DNA of 64,000 nucleotides, from NCBI GenBank assembly GCA_018970725.1, contig JAGWVU010000006.1:62001-126000 (forward strand), written 5' to 3'. Source of the DNA: Verrucomicrobiota bacterium (GTDB lineage Bacteria; Verrucomicrobiota; Verrucomicrobiia; Verrucomicrobiales; DEV007). The notes beneath the pieces are model-generated. The model made no database searches and had not been told where the DNA came from. It saw only the letters and a program-made list of their open reading frames with translations. Both the position numbers and the translations under genes were made by a program. Positions 9,609-18,458 of the stretch are shown here, piece after piece (within the stretch, counting starts at the first letter, position 1; each line of letters starts with the position of its first letter).

Positions 9609-9703
9609 ACAGCCGACCCTGGCCGGCGCGACCACAGCCGACCCTGGCCGGCGCGACGACAGCCGACCCTGGCCGGCGCAATCTCAGCCCACCCGGGGCG
9701 GAG
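9609..9703. repeat. 25-bp tandem repeat, three near-perfect copies plus one degenerate copy
   Basis: Copies start at 9609, 9634 and 9659 with a period of exactly 25 bp; the core is AGCCGACCCTGGCCGGCGC. A decayed fourth copy runs from 9684 to about 9703, entering the stop codon end of the upstream small-protein gene. The array fills most of the 208-bp gap before the cytochrome/propeller gene. Each core contains the palindrome GGCC and a GCCGGC, so short hairpins are possible. There are no unique spacers, so it is a minisatellite and not a CRISPR array. Confidence 0.85.
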
Positions 9704-10067
9704 GAGAAAGAGGGCGCTCGGAACGCGTCGGCGCCTTGCGATCCTCCCAAACGACGGGAAGGAGCGCGGAGGATGGCTCCGGGAGACGGACCGCGGCACT
9801 CAAAAGGAGATCGGCTTTAAACTTGCCCGCTTCCTTCACCGGGGTGAAGGGCTTTTTCTCATTTTGGCTCCCTTTGGCCGCCGCCTTGCAAAAACGACAG
9901 GGGTGGTCCCCGTCGAACGTTTTGCTCAAGCCACGAGCGAGAGAGTCTTCCTCAAGACTATACGTCACCGCCATGCTCACCCAGGCGAACCCCTGGACAA
10001 GCATCCATGGCGCACCGATTTGCAGCATCAGCACGCTCACGAGAAAGAGCTTGGCGATATAACGCAC
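9684..10067 (-). CDS. Small exported/membrane-anchored CxxC protein
   Basis: 127 aa from a GTG at 10067, chosen because a TTGACC/TAGGCT promoter-like pair ends exactly 6 nt upstream. The N-terminus is hydrophobic (signal peptide or anchor, ~4-30). A short conserved-looking core follows with 'KTFDGDHPCRFCKAAAKG', in which Cys and Cys form a CxxC beside a His, as in small metal- or thiol-active proteins. The tail is Lys/Pro-rich and its final codons run into the decayed end of the 25-bp repeat, so the C-terminus may have been altered by repeat expansion. It is the first gene of the minus-strand envelope block. I do not recognise a named family. A role in metal or disulphide handling is inferred only from CxxC and from the His-rich and haem neighbours. 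Confidence 0.7.
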   Translation of the reverse strand: MRYIAKLFLVSVLMLQIGAPWMLVQGFAWVSMAVTYSLEEDSLARGLSKTFDGDHPCRFCKAAAKGSQNEKKPFTPVKEAGKFKADLLLSAAVRLPEPSSALLPVVWEDRKAPTRSERPLSPPPRVG

Positions 10068-10073
10068 GGGTCG

Positions 10074-10101
10074 AGCCTAGATAGATTCCTCCCCGGGTCA
10101 A
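10074..10101 (-). promoter_or_regulatory. Candidate leaderless promoter of the CxxC protein gene (TTGACC-N16-TAGGCT)
   Basis: TTGACC lies at 10096-10101 and TAGGCT at 10074-10079, with a 16-bp spacer. The box ends 6 nt before the GTG at 10067, so transcription would start at or next to the start codon. Confidence 0.5.
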
Positions 10102-10221
10102 GATCGAAATGCCTCGATTCATCGTTCACCATCCCCGGATGGATCCGGCGAGATGGGAGTTGTCATCCGGCTCATCCGGCGTTCCCTTGTCCGACGGCCT
10201 TCACCAAGCCGCCCCCTCGCA

Positions 10222-13074
10222 ATGACCCGGCTCTTTCTTCTGGACGGCATGGCGCTGATCTATCGCGCCCACTTTGCCCTGATCCGTTCTCCCATCTTCA
10301 CGTCGCGCGGGTTCAACACCTCGGCGGTCTTTGGCTTCACCAACACCTTGCTCGACATTATCGAAAAACATCGGCCGACCCATCTCGGCGTCGCCTTCGA
10401 CACCTCCGCGCCCACCGCCCGCCACACCGCGTTCCCCGCTTACAAGGCGCAACGCGAGGAAATGCCGGAGGAACTCTCCGCCGCGCTCCCTTTCGTCAAA
10501 AGCATCCTCGAAGCTTTCCACATTCCCATCCTCACCCTCGACGGCTATGAGGCGGACGACATCATCGGCACCCTCGCCCGGCGCGCCGAGGAGACCGATC
10601 CCTTCGCCGAAATCTACATGGTCACGCCGGACAAGGACTTCGCCCAACTCGTCACCGCCCGGACCAAGATCTTCAAACCGGGCCGGCAGGGTTCCGAAGT
10701 CGAAATCCTCGGGGTGCCCGAAATCAAGGCGGCCTGGGAGGTCTCTTCCCCGCTCCAGGTGATCGATATCCTCGGCCTTTGGGGCGATGCCTCCGACAAC
10801 ATCCCGGGAGTCCCGGGGGTCGGAGAAAAGACCGCCAAAAAGCTTATTGGCGAATACGGTTCCATCGAATCGCTCCTCGCCGCCACGGACCAACTCAAGG
10901 GCAAACTGCAGGAAAGCCTCCGCACCCACGCGGACCAGGCCCGCCTTTGCAAGGAATTGGCCACCATCGACTTGGAGGTGCCCTTGGACCGGGTCGTCCT
11001 CGCCCTCCAGGGAGGCAAGACCGCTCCCAATCTGCTCCAAGCGGACGGCAAACTCCACCTAGAACCCCTTGAACTGGCGAGCCGGGACGAGGACGCCCTC
11101 AAATCCCTCTTCGTCCAACTTGAATTCAACGCCCTCGGCAAACGCCTCTTCGGCCCGGAGTTCAAGGCCGGCCGCGGGCACCTGCAACCCCTGGCTCCCG
11201 GCGATACCCCGGCTTCGAGCCCGATGGAAGCGCGGCTCGAGACGCTCGACACCACCGAACACCACTACACCCACATCCTCGCCACCGACGCGGCGGGCCG
11301 CGCCGCGCTCATCGCCAGTCTCGAGCCCCTGCCCGCCTTCTGCTTCGACGTCGAAACCTCCGGGCTGGACCCCAAGAACGCCCAGCTCCTCGGCCTCGCC
11401 CTTTCCTGGGAAAAGGGGACGGGGCATTACGTCCAGTTCCCCACCGATCCCGTCGCCGCCCGGGCGATGCTCGGGGAATTCCACGGGCTGTTCCTGAAGG
11501 AGGGGGTCGAGAAAATCGGCCACAACCTCAAATTCGACCTGCTCGTCCTCCGCTGGCACGGACTGCGAGCGGCGGGCCCGTTCTTCGACACCATGCTGGC
11601 CCACACCCTGGTCGAGCCGGAGCAGAGGCACACCATGGATTTCATTTCGGAGGCGCTCCTCGGCTACACCCCCGTCTCCATAAAATCGCTCCTCGGAGAC
11701 CGGAACCAGCCGGGCGGACAACTCAGCATGCTGGATATTTTCGACCACCGGGCCGAAGACATCGCCGCCTACGCCGCCGAAGATGCGGACGTCACCTGGC
11801 AAATCGCCGAGCTGCTCCGGCCGATGCTTCCGGACAAGGGCCAGGAACGGGTGTTTTACGAAATCGAATGCCCGCTCCTCCCGGTGCTGGTCGATTTGGA
11901 ATTCGAGGGGATCGCGATCGACACCGACGCCCTCGCCGAGTTCAGCAAGGTGCTCCGGGACGAGATGCTCCGGCTCGGGAATCTGATCGAGAAAGACGCC
12001 GGGCGCCCCTTCAACCTCAATTCCCCGGTCCAGCTCGGCCAGATCCTCTTCGATGAACTCAACCTCCTCGACAAAACCAAGAAAACCAAGACCGGCCAGC
12101 ACAAGACGGATGAAGCCACGCTGCAAACCCTCGTCGGCCTGCACCCGATCGTCGAACACATCCTCGGTTACCGCCGCGCCGCGAAACTGAAGAGCACCTA
12201 CGTGGACGCCTTGCCGCTCGCGGTCCATCGCGGGAGCGGCCGGATCCACACCCAGTTCGACCAACTCATGACCGCCACCGGCCGGCTGGCTTCGAACAAC
12301 CCCAACCTTCAGAACATCCCGATCCGGACCGAAATGGGCCGGGAGATCCGCAAGGCCTTCGTGCCGCGCGGCCCCGATTACCTCATCCTCTCCGCGGACT
12401 ACTCCCAGGTCGAGTTGCGGGTCATGGCGGCCCTGTGCGGAGATCCCGCCATGAAAGAGGCCTTCGCCCAAAACCTCGACATCCACACCGCCACGGCGGC
12501 CCGGGTCCACGGATTGTCCCCGGAGGAAGTCCCCCCGGAATTGCGGGCCCAAGCCAAGATGGTGAACTTCGGCATCATCTACGGCATCACCGCCTTCGGC
12601 CTCTCCCAACGGCTGCGCATCCCCAAGGAAGAGGCGGCCGCCATCATCGACGGTTACTTCCGGCAGTATCCCGGCGTCCACGCCTACATGGAGCGCTGCA
12701 TCGCTTCCGCCCGGGAACGGGGCTACGTGGAAACATTGACCGGGCGGCGCCGCTACCTCCGGGACATCGATTCCCGGAACTGGACGATCCGCCAGGCGGC
12801 GGAACGCACCGCCATCAACACCCCGGTCCAGGGAACCGCGGCGGACATGATCAAGCTGGCCATGATCAAGGTTCAGGACGCCCTCCTCCGGCGCGGACTG
12901 CGCACCCGGATGCTTCTCCAGGTCCACGATGAACTGGTCTTCGACCTTCATCGCGAGGAGCAGGGCGAGGCCGTCCCCCTCGTGGTGGAGGCCATGCAAA
13001 CCGCCTTGCCCCTCGACGGCGTGCCCATCGTGGTCGAGGCGGGCGTGGGCGGGAACTGGCTGGAGGCGCACTGA
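10222..13074 (+). CDS. polA: DNA polymerase I
   Basis: 950 aa with all three Pol I domains. The 5' nuclease occupies ~1-300 ('FLLDGMALIYRAHFA', 'YEADDIIGTLA', 'GVPGVGEKTA'). The 3'-5' proofreading domain at ~360-545 keeps its catalytic residues: Asp376 and Glu378 in 'FDVETSG', 'GHNLKFD', and 'YAAEDADVT'. The polymerase domain carries motif A ('DYSQVELR', Asp726), the O-helix motif B ('KMVNFGIIYG') and motif C ('HDELVF', His902-Asp903). It fills gaps in repair and removes RNA primers in the cytoplasm. The ATG at 10222 gives the standard N-terminus; an in-frame ATG at 10153 would add 23 unrelated residues. There is no Shine-Dalgarno sequence. The gene is divergent from the CxxC protein gene and is followed 85 bp later by an ABC exporter. 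Confidence 0.98.
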   Translation: MTRLFLLDGMALIYRAHFALIRSPIFTSRGFNTSAVFGFTNTLLDIIEKHRPTHLGVAFDTSAPTARHTAFPAYKAQREEMPEELSAALPFVKSILEAFHIPILTLDGYEADDIIGTLARRAEETDPFAEIYMVTPDKDFAQLVTARTKIFKPGRQGSEVEILGVPEIKAAWEVSSPLQVIDILGLWGDASDNIPGVPGVGEKTAKKLIGEYGSIESLLAATDQLKGKLQESLRTHADQARLCKELATIDLEVPLDRVVLALQGGKTAPNLLQADGKLHLEPLELASRDEDALKSLFVQLEFNALGKRLFGPEFKAGRGHLQPLAPGDTPASSPMEARLETLDTTEHHYTHILATDAAGRAALIASLEPLPAFCFDVETSGLDPKNAQLLGLALSWEKGTGHYVQFPTDPVAARAMLGEFHGLFLKEGVEKIGHNLKFDLLVLRWHGLRAAGPFFDTMLAHTLVEPEQRHTMDFISEALLGYTPVSIKSLLGDRNQPGGQLSMLDIFDHRAEDIAAYAAEDADVTWQIAELLRPMLPDKGQERVFYEIECPLLPVLVDLEFEGIAIDTDALAEFSKVLRDEMLRLGNLIEKDAGRPFNLNSPVQLGQILFDELNLLDKTKKTKTGQHKTDEATLQTLVGLHPIVEHILGYRRAAKLKSTYVDALPLAVHRGSGRIHTQFDQLMTATGRLASNNPNLQNIPIRTEMGREIRKAFVPRGPDYLILSADYSQVELRVMAALCGDPAMKEAFAQNLDIHTATAARVHGLSPEEVPPELRAQAKMVNFGIIYGITAFGLSQRLRIPKEEAAAIIDGYFRQYPGVHAYMERCIASARERGYVETLTGRRRYLRDIDSRNWTIRQAAERTAINTPVQGTAADMIKLAMIKVQDALLRRGLRTRMLLQVHDELVFDLHREEQGEAVPLVVEAMQTALPLDGVPIVVEAGVGGNWLEAH

Positions 13075-13159
13075 CCGCCGCACCAGCGAAAGGTTGCGCA
13101 ACTCCGAAACCTCCTCCACACTACCGCCCCGGCGGATGGAGCCGGCCGATCCGGTCCGA

Positions 13160-15169
13160 ATGAGCGAAGCACCCCCGAGTTCCCCCAAGCAGAAACGGTT
13201 TTCGGCCAAGGATTTGGCCGGGATGACGACCGCGGATTTCCTCGCGGCAGCCAAGGCCCCCTACGCCCGCCTTTTCTCCTACGTGAAGCCCTACCGGAAC
13301 CGCTTTGCCATGGGCGTGATCTTCGGCATTGTCGGCGGCGCCTTCAACGGGGTGTTGCTCCTCGTGATCCGGGGCATCTTCACGATCGTGCTCCCTGCGG
13401 AGGAACCTCCGGCCGGCGGCACCGGGGACGCTCTGCCCGGCGCGGCGGGCCATGCCCTGCCGGAGAAAATCGTCCCCTTCGACGGAATCGCCTACCTCGA
13501 CCGGATTCAATTCGATCGCCCGGACCTCGCGCCGGGATGGGAGCAATGGACGTTCGTCTCCGCGGTTTGTCTGCTCATCCCCGTCCTCATCCTCCTCAAG
13601 GGGGCCTTCGAGTTCCTCAACAAATATTGCATCCTGTGGGTCGGGAACCGGGTCCTCCACCAACTCCGGGACGATCTTTTCTCCAGCCTCCTGCGGCAGC
13701 CGATCGCTTTCTACAACCATGCCAAACAGGGGGACCTGATCCAAGCGGTCTTCAACCAGACCCGGATGGCGGCCAGCGCCGCCACCGATATGGTCTGCGC
13801 CCTCGTGATGTATCCGGTGTCGATCTTCGCCATCATGATCACCCTGCTCAACCTGGACTGGCTCTACACCCTGGGGGCGTGCATCGTGTTCCCCCTGTGC
13901 ATCCTGCCCATTGTCCTCATCAGCAAGAAAGTCCGCCAGGCGGGGGCTAGGGAAGATGAGGAGGCGGGAGCCATCATGACCACGCTGCAGGAGAGTTTTT
14001 CCGGCATCCGGGTCGTCAAGGCCAACGCGCGCGAGGATTTCGAAAGGGACCGCTTCAACCGGGCCGCCCTCCGCATGATGGCCATGATCAGCCGCTGGCA
14101 GAAGGCATCCGAAATCGTGGGTCCCCTCGTCGAGACGACCGCTTCCATCGGAATGGCCATCGGCTTGATCTACGCCTATGTCTCCGGAAAATCGGTCCAC
14201 GATTTCCTCGTCCTCAACATGGGCCTGATGAGCATCTACCCCCACGTCAAGGGGCTCAGCCGGATGCAGATCACCCTCCAGAAAACCCTCCTCGCCACAT
14301 CCAAAATCTTCGCCATGATGGACGAGAAACCGGCCATCTCCGATCGCCCCGACGCCGTCGCACTCGGCCCCGTTCAAAAGGGTATCCGGCTGGAGGACAT
14401 CCGCTTCAGCTACCCCGGAAAACGCACCCCGGCGGTGGAAAACCTCAACCTCCACTTCGAGCTCGGCAAAACCTACGCACTCGTCGGCCAGAGCGGTTCG
14501 GGCAAGACCACCATCATGTCCCTGATCCTCCGTTTCTACGATCCCCAATCCGGTAAGGTCGAGATCGATGGACGCGATATCCGCGAATACACCCAGGCCT
14601 CGTTGCGCAACCAGATGGGCATCGTCAATCAGGACGTCTTCCTCTTCCACGACACCATTTTCAACAACATCCGCTACGGCAGGCTCGACGCGACCCGCGA
14701 GGAAGTGGAGGTGGCGGCCAGATTGGCCCACGCGCACGACTTCATCATGGAAAAGCGCAACGGCTACAACGAGGTCATCGGAGACCGCGGCAACCAACTC
14801 TCCGGCGGCCAGGCCCAGCGCCTCTCCATCGCCCGCGCCATCCTCCGCAACGCCCCGATCCTCCTCCTCGATGAGGCCACCTCCGCCCTCGATTCCGAGT
14901 CCGAAAGGCATGTCCGCGAAGCCATCGACGTGCTCTCACGCGGAAAAACCGTCATCGCCATCGCCCACCGCCTCTCCACCATCCTGAACGCCGACCAGAT
15001 CATTTTCCTCGATCACGGCCACGTCCTCGGCACCGGCCGCCACGCTGAACTCATGGAGACCTGCGCCGGCTACCGCAAACTTTACGACCTCCAGTTCCAC
15101 GGCCATTTGCCCGACGAGTTTTGTGACGAGGTCGCACTGGAAGCCACAGGAACAGCCTCCGCCCCCTGA
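13160..15169 (+). CDS. ABC exporter, half-transporter with fused membrane and ATPase domains (MsbA/LmrA type)
   Basis: 669 aa. A hydrophilic N-terminus is followed by a six-helix type IV exporter domain (~45-385) with an unusually long first extracytoplasmic loop (~85-125, Pro/Gly/Ala-rich). The nucleotide-binding domain contains Walker A 'GQSGSGKTT' (443-451), signature 'LSGGQ' (547-551), Walker B 'ILLLDEATSALD' (Asp571, Glu572) and the switch His603. Such half-transporters work as homodimers in the inner membrane and export lipids (MsbA) or amphipathic drugs; the substrate cannot be read from sequence. It lies just before the polysaccharide cluster, but convergent to it, so a lipid-carrier export role is possible and unproven. 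The upstream in-frame region overlapping polA is out of context and was not used. Confidence 0.95.
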   Translation: MSEAPPSSPKQKRFSAKDLAGMTTADFLAAAKAPYARLFSYVKPYRNRFAMGVIFGIVGGAFNGVLLLVIRGIFTIVLPAEEPPAGGTGDALPGAAGHALPEKIVPFDGIAYLDRIQFDRPDLAPGWEQWTFVSAVCLLIPVLILLKGAFEFLNKYCILWVGNRVLHQLRDDLFSSLLRQPIAFYNHAKQGDLIQAVFNQTRMAASAATDMVCALVMYPVSIFAIMITLLNLDWLYTLGACIVFPLCILPIVLISKKVRQAGAREDEEAGAIMTTLQESFSGIRVVKANAREDFERDRFNRAALRMMAMISRWQKASEIVGPLVETTASIGMAIGLIYAYVSGKSVHDFLVLNMGLMSIYPHVKGLSRMQITLQKTLLATSKIFAMMDEKPAISDRPDAVALGPVQKGIRLEDIRFSYPGKRTPAVENLNLHFELGKTYALVGQSGSGKTTIMSLILRFYDPQSGKVEIDGRDIREYTQASLRNQMGIVNQDVFLFHDTIFNNIRYGRLDATREEVEVAARLAHAHDFIMEKRNGYNEVIGDRGNQLSGGQAQRLSIARAILRNAPILLLDEATSALDSESERHVREAIDVLSRGKTVIAIAHRLSTILNADQIIFLDHGHVLGTGRHAELMETCAGYRKLYDLQFHGHLPDEFCDEVALEATGTASAP

Positions 15170-15376
15170 GTTCACCCGCCCTTCCCGCTTCGACGGACGT
15201 CAGGGAACCCTCTTGCGGCCACAAAAATTTGCACTAAGGTCGCGTCGCATTCGGATGCGGAATCTCCGGACGACTTCCCCAAGGCCTCATGGTTTCCCGA
15301 AGAATCGCGGAATGACCAAGAGCGGCAGCTTGTCAGGAACACGCCCTTCACGGGACCTCGTAGGATTCCAGCAGGA

Positions 15377-16081
15377 TCAAGAACTCGCGGCTTGGGCTGG
15401 TTGCAGCGCGGCTATGATCCGTGCGGGAACACCTGCTGCCACGCTCATCGGGGGAATCTCACCGGTGACCACACTTCCTGCGGCCACGATGCTTCCAGCC
15501 CCGATGACCGCCCCCTTCAAAACCATGCTGTTCATGCCGATCCACACGTGGTCGCCGATGACCACGGGCGCATGGGAGATCTCCGGACGTGGAGCCCCGG
15601 AACCGGATAACAGGGCCAGATAATCCCGCTCCCGCGACAAGGGATCGAGCGGATGGGAATCGTTGTCGAAAATCTGCACTCCATGGGCGATCATCGTGAG
15701 CGCACCGATCTCCACCCGGTCGGCACAGCTGATCAGGGTATCGTCGCCAAGATAGACGTCATCGCCGATCACAAGCGTTCCCGGACGCCACTTCTCGATG
15801 CGGAGAACGCCCTTGCAGATCACGTTGCGCCCCAGCGTGATGTGTTCCTTCCCGCCAAAATTCGCACACCAAGCCGAATGGCCAACCCGGCATCCGGTCC
15901 CCTGGATGCTGCCGCTCCGAAAGCTTTCGGCCGCTTCTTCAATCTCCATCGTGTGAATCAGGCTTCTGACCCGCTGCACGATCTTCCGCAAGAACCGTTC
16001 CGCCCCGCCGGGAACGGTCTTCCGGCTCTTCAGGGCGACCGTCTCTCCCAAGGCGAAGGCATGATGTCGGTCCAAGGGCAT
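15377..16081 (-). CDS. Left-handed beta-helix acyltransferase (hexapeptide repeat family)
   Basis: 234 aa. After a basic N-terminal segment (~1-50) come hexapeptide repeats typical of the LbH O-acetyltransferases: 'ITLGRNVICKG', 'LVIGDDVYLGDDT', 'VEIGALTMIAHG', 'VVIGDHVWIGMNSMVLKGAVIGAGSI', ending in 'VAAGVPARII'. A catalytic-type His lies in 'HGVQIFDNDSH'. These enzymes work as trimers and usually transfer acetyl from acetyl-CoA to a sugar. The arrangement resembles capsule and LPS acetyltransferases of the WcaF/VioB kind. The gene opens the polysaccharide cluster and is divergent from the epimerase gene 99 bp away. The 207 bp on its 3' side (15170-15376) hold no gene or terminator that I can support. 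Confidence 0.9.
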   Translation of the reverse strand: MPLDRHHAFALGETVALKSRKTVPGGAERFLRKIVQRVRSLIHTMEIEEAAESFRSGSIQGTGCRVGHSAWCANFGGKEHITLGRNVICKGVLRIEKWRPGTLVIGDDVYLGDDTLISCADRVEIGALTMIAHGVQIFDNDSHPLDPLSRERDYLALLSGSGAPRPEISHAPVVIGDHVWIGMNSMVLKGAVIGAGSIVAAGSVVTGEIPPMSVAAGVPARIIAALQPAQAASS

Positions 16082-16180
16082 CGAGATGGGTTTTAAGGCA
16101 AATTTCCGCGGTCAGCCTTAGCGCGAAACCTCCGTTTGTCGAGGACCGTTCCACCGCCACACTCCTTTCCCCCGCCCACG

Positions 16181-17137
16181 ATGCCCTTGGAAAATGCCCA
16201 GGCCCCCGACGCCGGAACCGTGCTCATCACCGGAGCTTCCGGGTTCGTCGGCGGTGTCGTCGCTTTGGAAGCCGCCGGCCAAGGGATGACCGTGCATGGT
16301 TGCGGAAGCAGGGATTCGAGCCCGGGCGGATTTCCGGGCTGCTGGCATCGGATTCCCCGGACGCAGGAGGTCGGGCCGTTGGCCTCCGTGGTTTCTGAGG
16401 TCTCTCCGGATATCGTCATCCACGCGGCGGGGAGCGCCTCGGTCGCGGACTCCCTCAGGACTCCGCACCAGGACCTGCTTGCCTCTCTGGGCTCTTGGTC
16501 CGTGACCTTGGAGGCCTGCCGGTTGTCCGGACAAAATCCGGTCATCGTCTTCCCTTCGAGCGCCGCCGTTTATGGAAATCCAAGGTCACTGCCGATCTCG
16601 GAGGAGACCGAATGCAACCCGGTCTCACCCTACGGTTGGCACAAGGTTCTCTGTGAAAACCTCGCGCGCTCGCACGCCGCTTTTTTCGGGGCCAGAATCG
16701 TGATCGCGCGGCTCTTTTCCGTGATCGGCATCCACCAGCGGCGACTCCTCGCCTGGGAGTTGTTCAACCAATTGCGCCAGGGTGCAGGCCCCGTCCGACT
16801 AATGGGAAGCGGGGAGGAAACCCGCGACTTTCTCAGTGAACAAGACATGGCCCGGGCGCTCGTTCTTCTGGCTCGACAAGAATCACGCTCACCACGATCG
16901 GCCCAACCTTTGGTGGTCAATGTCGCCAGCGGGGAGGAAGTCGCCACCTCGCGTTTGGCCGGCTTGCTGGTGGATCTCTGCGATCCGGGAAGAAGCGTTG
17001 TCTGTCTGGGTGAAGTCCGGCACGGCGATCCGCTGAGGTGGCGGGCCGACGTTTCCCGGCTGAAGTCCTTGCTGCCGGATCTGTGTCCGCTATCGATCGA
17101 AGAGACCCTGCGCCAAACCGTGGATGGTTGGCGATAG
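16181..17137 (+). CDS. NAD-dependent nucleotide-sugar epimerase/dehydratase (extended SDR)
   Basis: 318 aa from the ATG at 16181. The Rossmann motif 'GASGFVGG' is near residues 15-22. The catalytic triad is visible as Ser in 'FPSSAAVYG' and Tyr/Lys in 'YGWHK'. The C-terminal part has 'RLFSVIG' and 'MGSGEETRDFLSEQDMARAL', typical of sugar-nucleotide epimerases and 4-reductases. It would modify an NDP-sugar in the cytoplasm for the adjacent glycosyltransferases. The exact sugar cannot be assigned. It is the first of three plus-strand genes in the cluster, followed 24 bp later by a GT4 enzyme. Confidence 0.92.
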   Translation: MPLENAQAPDAGTVLITGASGFVGGVVALEAAGQGMTVHGCGSRDSSPGGFPGCWHRIPRTQEVGPLASVVSEVSPDIVIHAAGSASVADSLRTPHQDLLASLGSWSVTLEACRLSGQNPVIVFPSSAAVYGNPRSLPISEETECNPVSPYGWHKVLCENLARSHAAFFGARIVIARLFSVIGIHQRRLLAWELFNQLRQGAGPVRLMGSGEETRDFLSEQDMARALVLLARQESRSPRSAQPLVVNVASGEEVATSRLAGLLVDLCDPGRSVVCLGEVRHGDPLRWRADVSRLKSLLPDLCPLSIEETLRQTVDGWR

Positions 17138-17161
17138 CTCCACCCTTCCCCCCGCCTGATC

Positions 17162-18436
17162 ATGGGACAAAGCCCCGGCAATTCCGACCAATCTCGAACG
17201 CGTTGGAAAACGATCCAATCCGACTTGATTTCTGCGAGGCTGTGCCTGCAGCCGGTCCCGATCCGCGAAGCGCCCGCCCTCACGGTCGCCATTCCATTCG
17301 ATTATGCCGCGGGGTGGTCGGCCCAGACGTCCTTTCTTCGCAGCGTGTGCATCGCTCTCAACAGAACGGCGCACCCGAAGTCCAGCGTCTTGGTTTTGAA
17401 TCAGTCCGCCGCTGGCGAGCACCATCCGGCGCTTCCGGATCTCAGCGATTCCTTCCTCTCGATCCCGAGGGAAGTCTGGAAGGACCAGAAGGACCGGACC
17501 GCTCTCCTGGATGATCTCAAAGTCGATTGCATTCTGAATTTGTTTGGCACACCGCCCGGAGCGGTGCCGGGCCTCGGACTGGTGGGTTGGATCCCTGATT
17601 TCCAGCACTTCCGGCTTCCTTCGTTTTTCACCGAAAAGGAGCGGGACTCAAGGGACAGGCAGTTCCGTGAGATTCTCGGGAACTGCCACCGGATCATCCT
17701 GTCGAGCCTGGACGCGGAGCGGGACTGCCTTCGTTTCCAACCCGACTCCGCCACCAAGACGAGGGTTCATCCCTTTCCCTCCGGGATGGCGTTCCAGAAC
17801 TTGCCCGATTCTTCAGGCTCCCCGGTTCTTGAGAAATATCATCTGCCCGAGAAGTTTGTTCTCGTGGCCAATCAGTTTTGGGCGCACAAATGCCACCTGA
17901 CCGTGGTGGACGCGGCGAAACTGCTGGCCGAAAGCGGCGTCGACATTCCTTTCGTCCTGACCGGACTGCCATCGGACTATCGGGATCCGGCGAACACCAT
18001 CGTCTCCAAAGTGTTGCAACGGATTTCGATGGGAGGGTTGCGGGACCGGGTCATTGCCTTGGCTCAAGTCCCCTATCCGGACCTCATTGCCCTCCTCAGG
18101 CACGCGGCGCTGGTTCTCCAACCCTCCAGTTTCGAAGGCTGGAGCACCACTGTGCAGGATGCGAAAGCCCTGGGACGACCCGTCGCGTGTTCGTCCATCG
18201 CGCTGCACCGTGAGCAAGCCCCGAACGCGGTCGGGTTCTTCGACCATCAGAGTCCCGGCGAGTTGGCCGAACTGCTCCGCGCCCAGTGGCCCAAGCTGCT
18301 TCCCGGCCCGGACCCTGCCGCGGAGTCGATCGCCCTTGATGAGGAACGCGATTTCGCCGATCAATACGGCCGCCAGATGTGGCGCACCTGCTTCGAGGCG
18401 GTCGCCACCGCCCGGGCAAAGGCCCCGCGGCTCTGA
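17162..18436 (+). CDS. Glycosyltransferase, GT4-like (GT-B fold)
   Basis: 424 aa. The C-terminal half shows the GT-B donor-binding features: 'KFVLVANQFWAHKCH', 'RVIALAQVPYPDLIALLRHAALVLQPSSFEGWSTTVQDAKALGRPV'. Here the Glu of 'SFEGW' and the downstream Ser/Ala-Lys-Gly loop occupy the E-x7-E region. The N-terminal half ('TVAIPFDYAAGWSAQT', 'GWIPDFQHFRLP') resembles acceptor domains of enzymes making surface polysaccharides. It is cytosolic or peripheral to the membrane, uses a nucleotide-sugar donor, and sits in the same transcription unit as the epimerase and the FkbM-like gene (22-bp gap). Donor and linkage are unknown. Confidence 0.9.
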   Translation: MGQSPGNSDQSRTRWKTIQSDLISARLCLQPVPIREAPALTVAIPFDYAAGWSAQTSFLRSVCIALNRTAHPKSSVLVLNQSAAGEHHPALPDLSDSFLSIPREVWKDQKDRTALLDDLKVDCILNLFGTPPGAVPGLGLVGWIPDFQHFRLPSFFTEKERDSRDRQFREILGNCHRIILSSLDAERDCLRFQPDSATKTRVHPFPSGMAFQNLPDSSGSPVLEKYHLPEKFVLVANQFWAHKCHLTVVDAAKLLAESGVDIPFVLTGLPSDYRDPANTIVSKVLQRISMGGLRDRVIALAQVPYPDLIALLRHAALVLQPSSFEGWSTTVQDAKALGRPVACSSIALHREQAPNAVGFFDHQSPGELAELLRAQWPKLLPGPDPAAESIALDEERDFADQYGRQMWRTCFEAVATARAKAPRL

Positions 18437-18458
18437 TCCTTCACTGCACCTTTTCATC

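Noticed and set aside
9609-9703. Tandem repeat considered as a CRISPR array
   Set aside because: Units are directly adjacent with a fixed 25-bp period and no unique spacers; no cas genes are present.
11059-13254. 731-codon minus-strand frame opposite polA
   Set aside because: It lies antisense to an unambiguous DNA polymerase I and its translation is low-complexity Gly/Glu/Asp/Val without a known fold.
15170-15376. Possible gene remnant between the ABC exporter and the first acyltransferase
   Set aside because: One frame reads like plausible protein for about 30 codons, but there is no start or family match, so I could not support a pseudogene.
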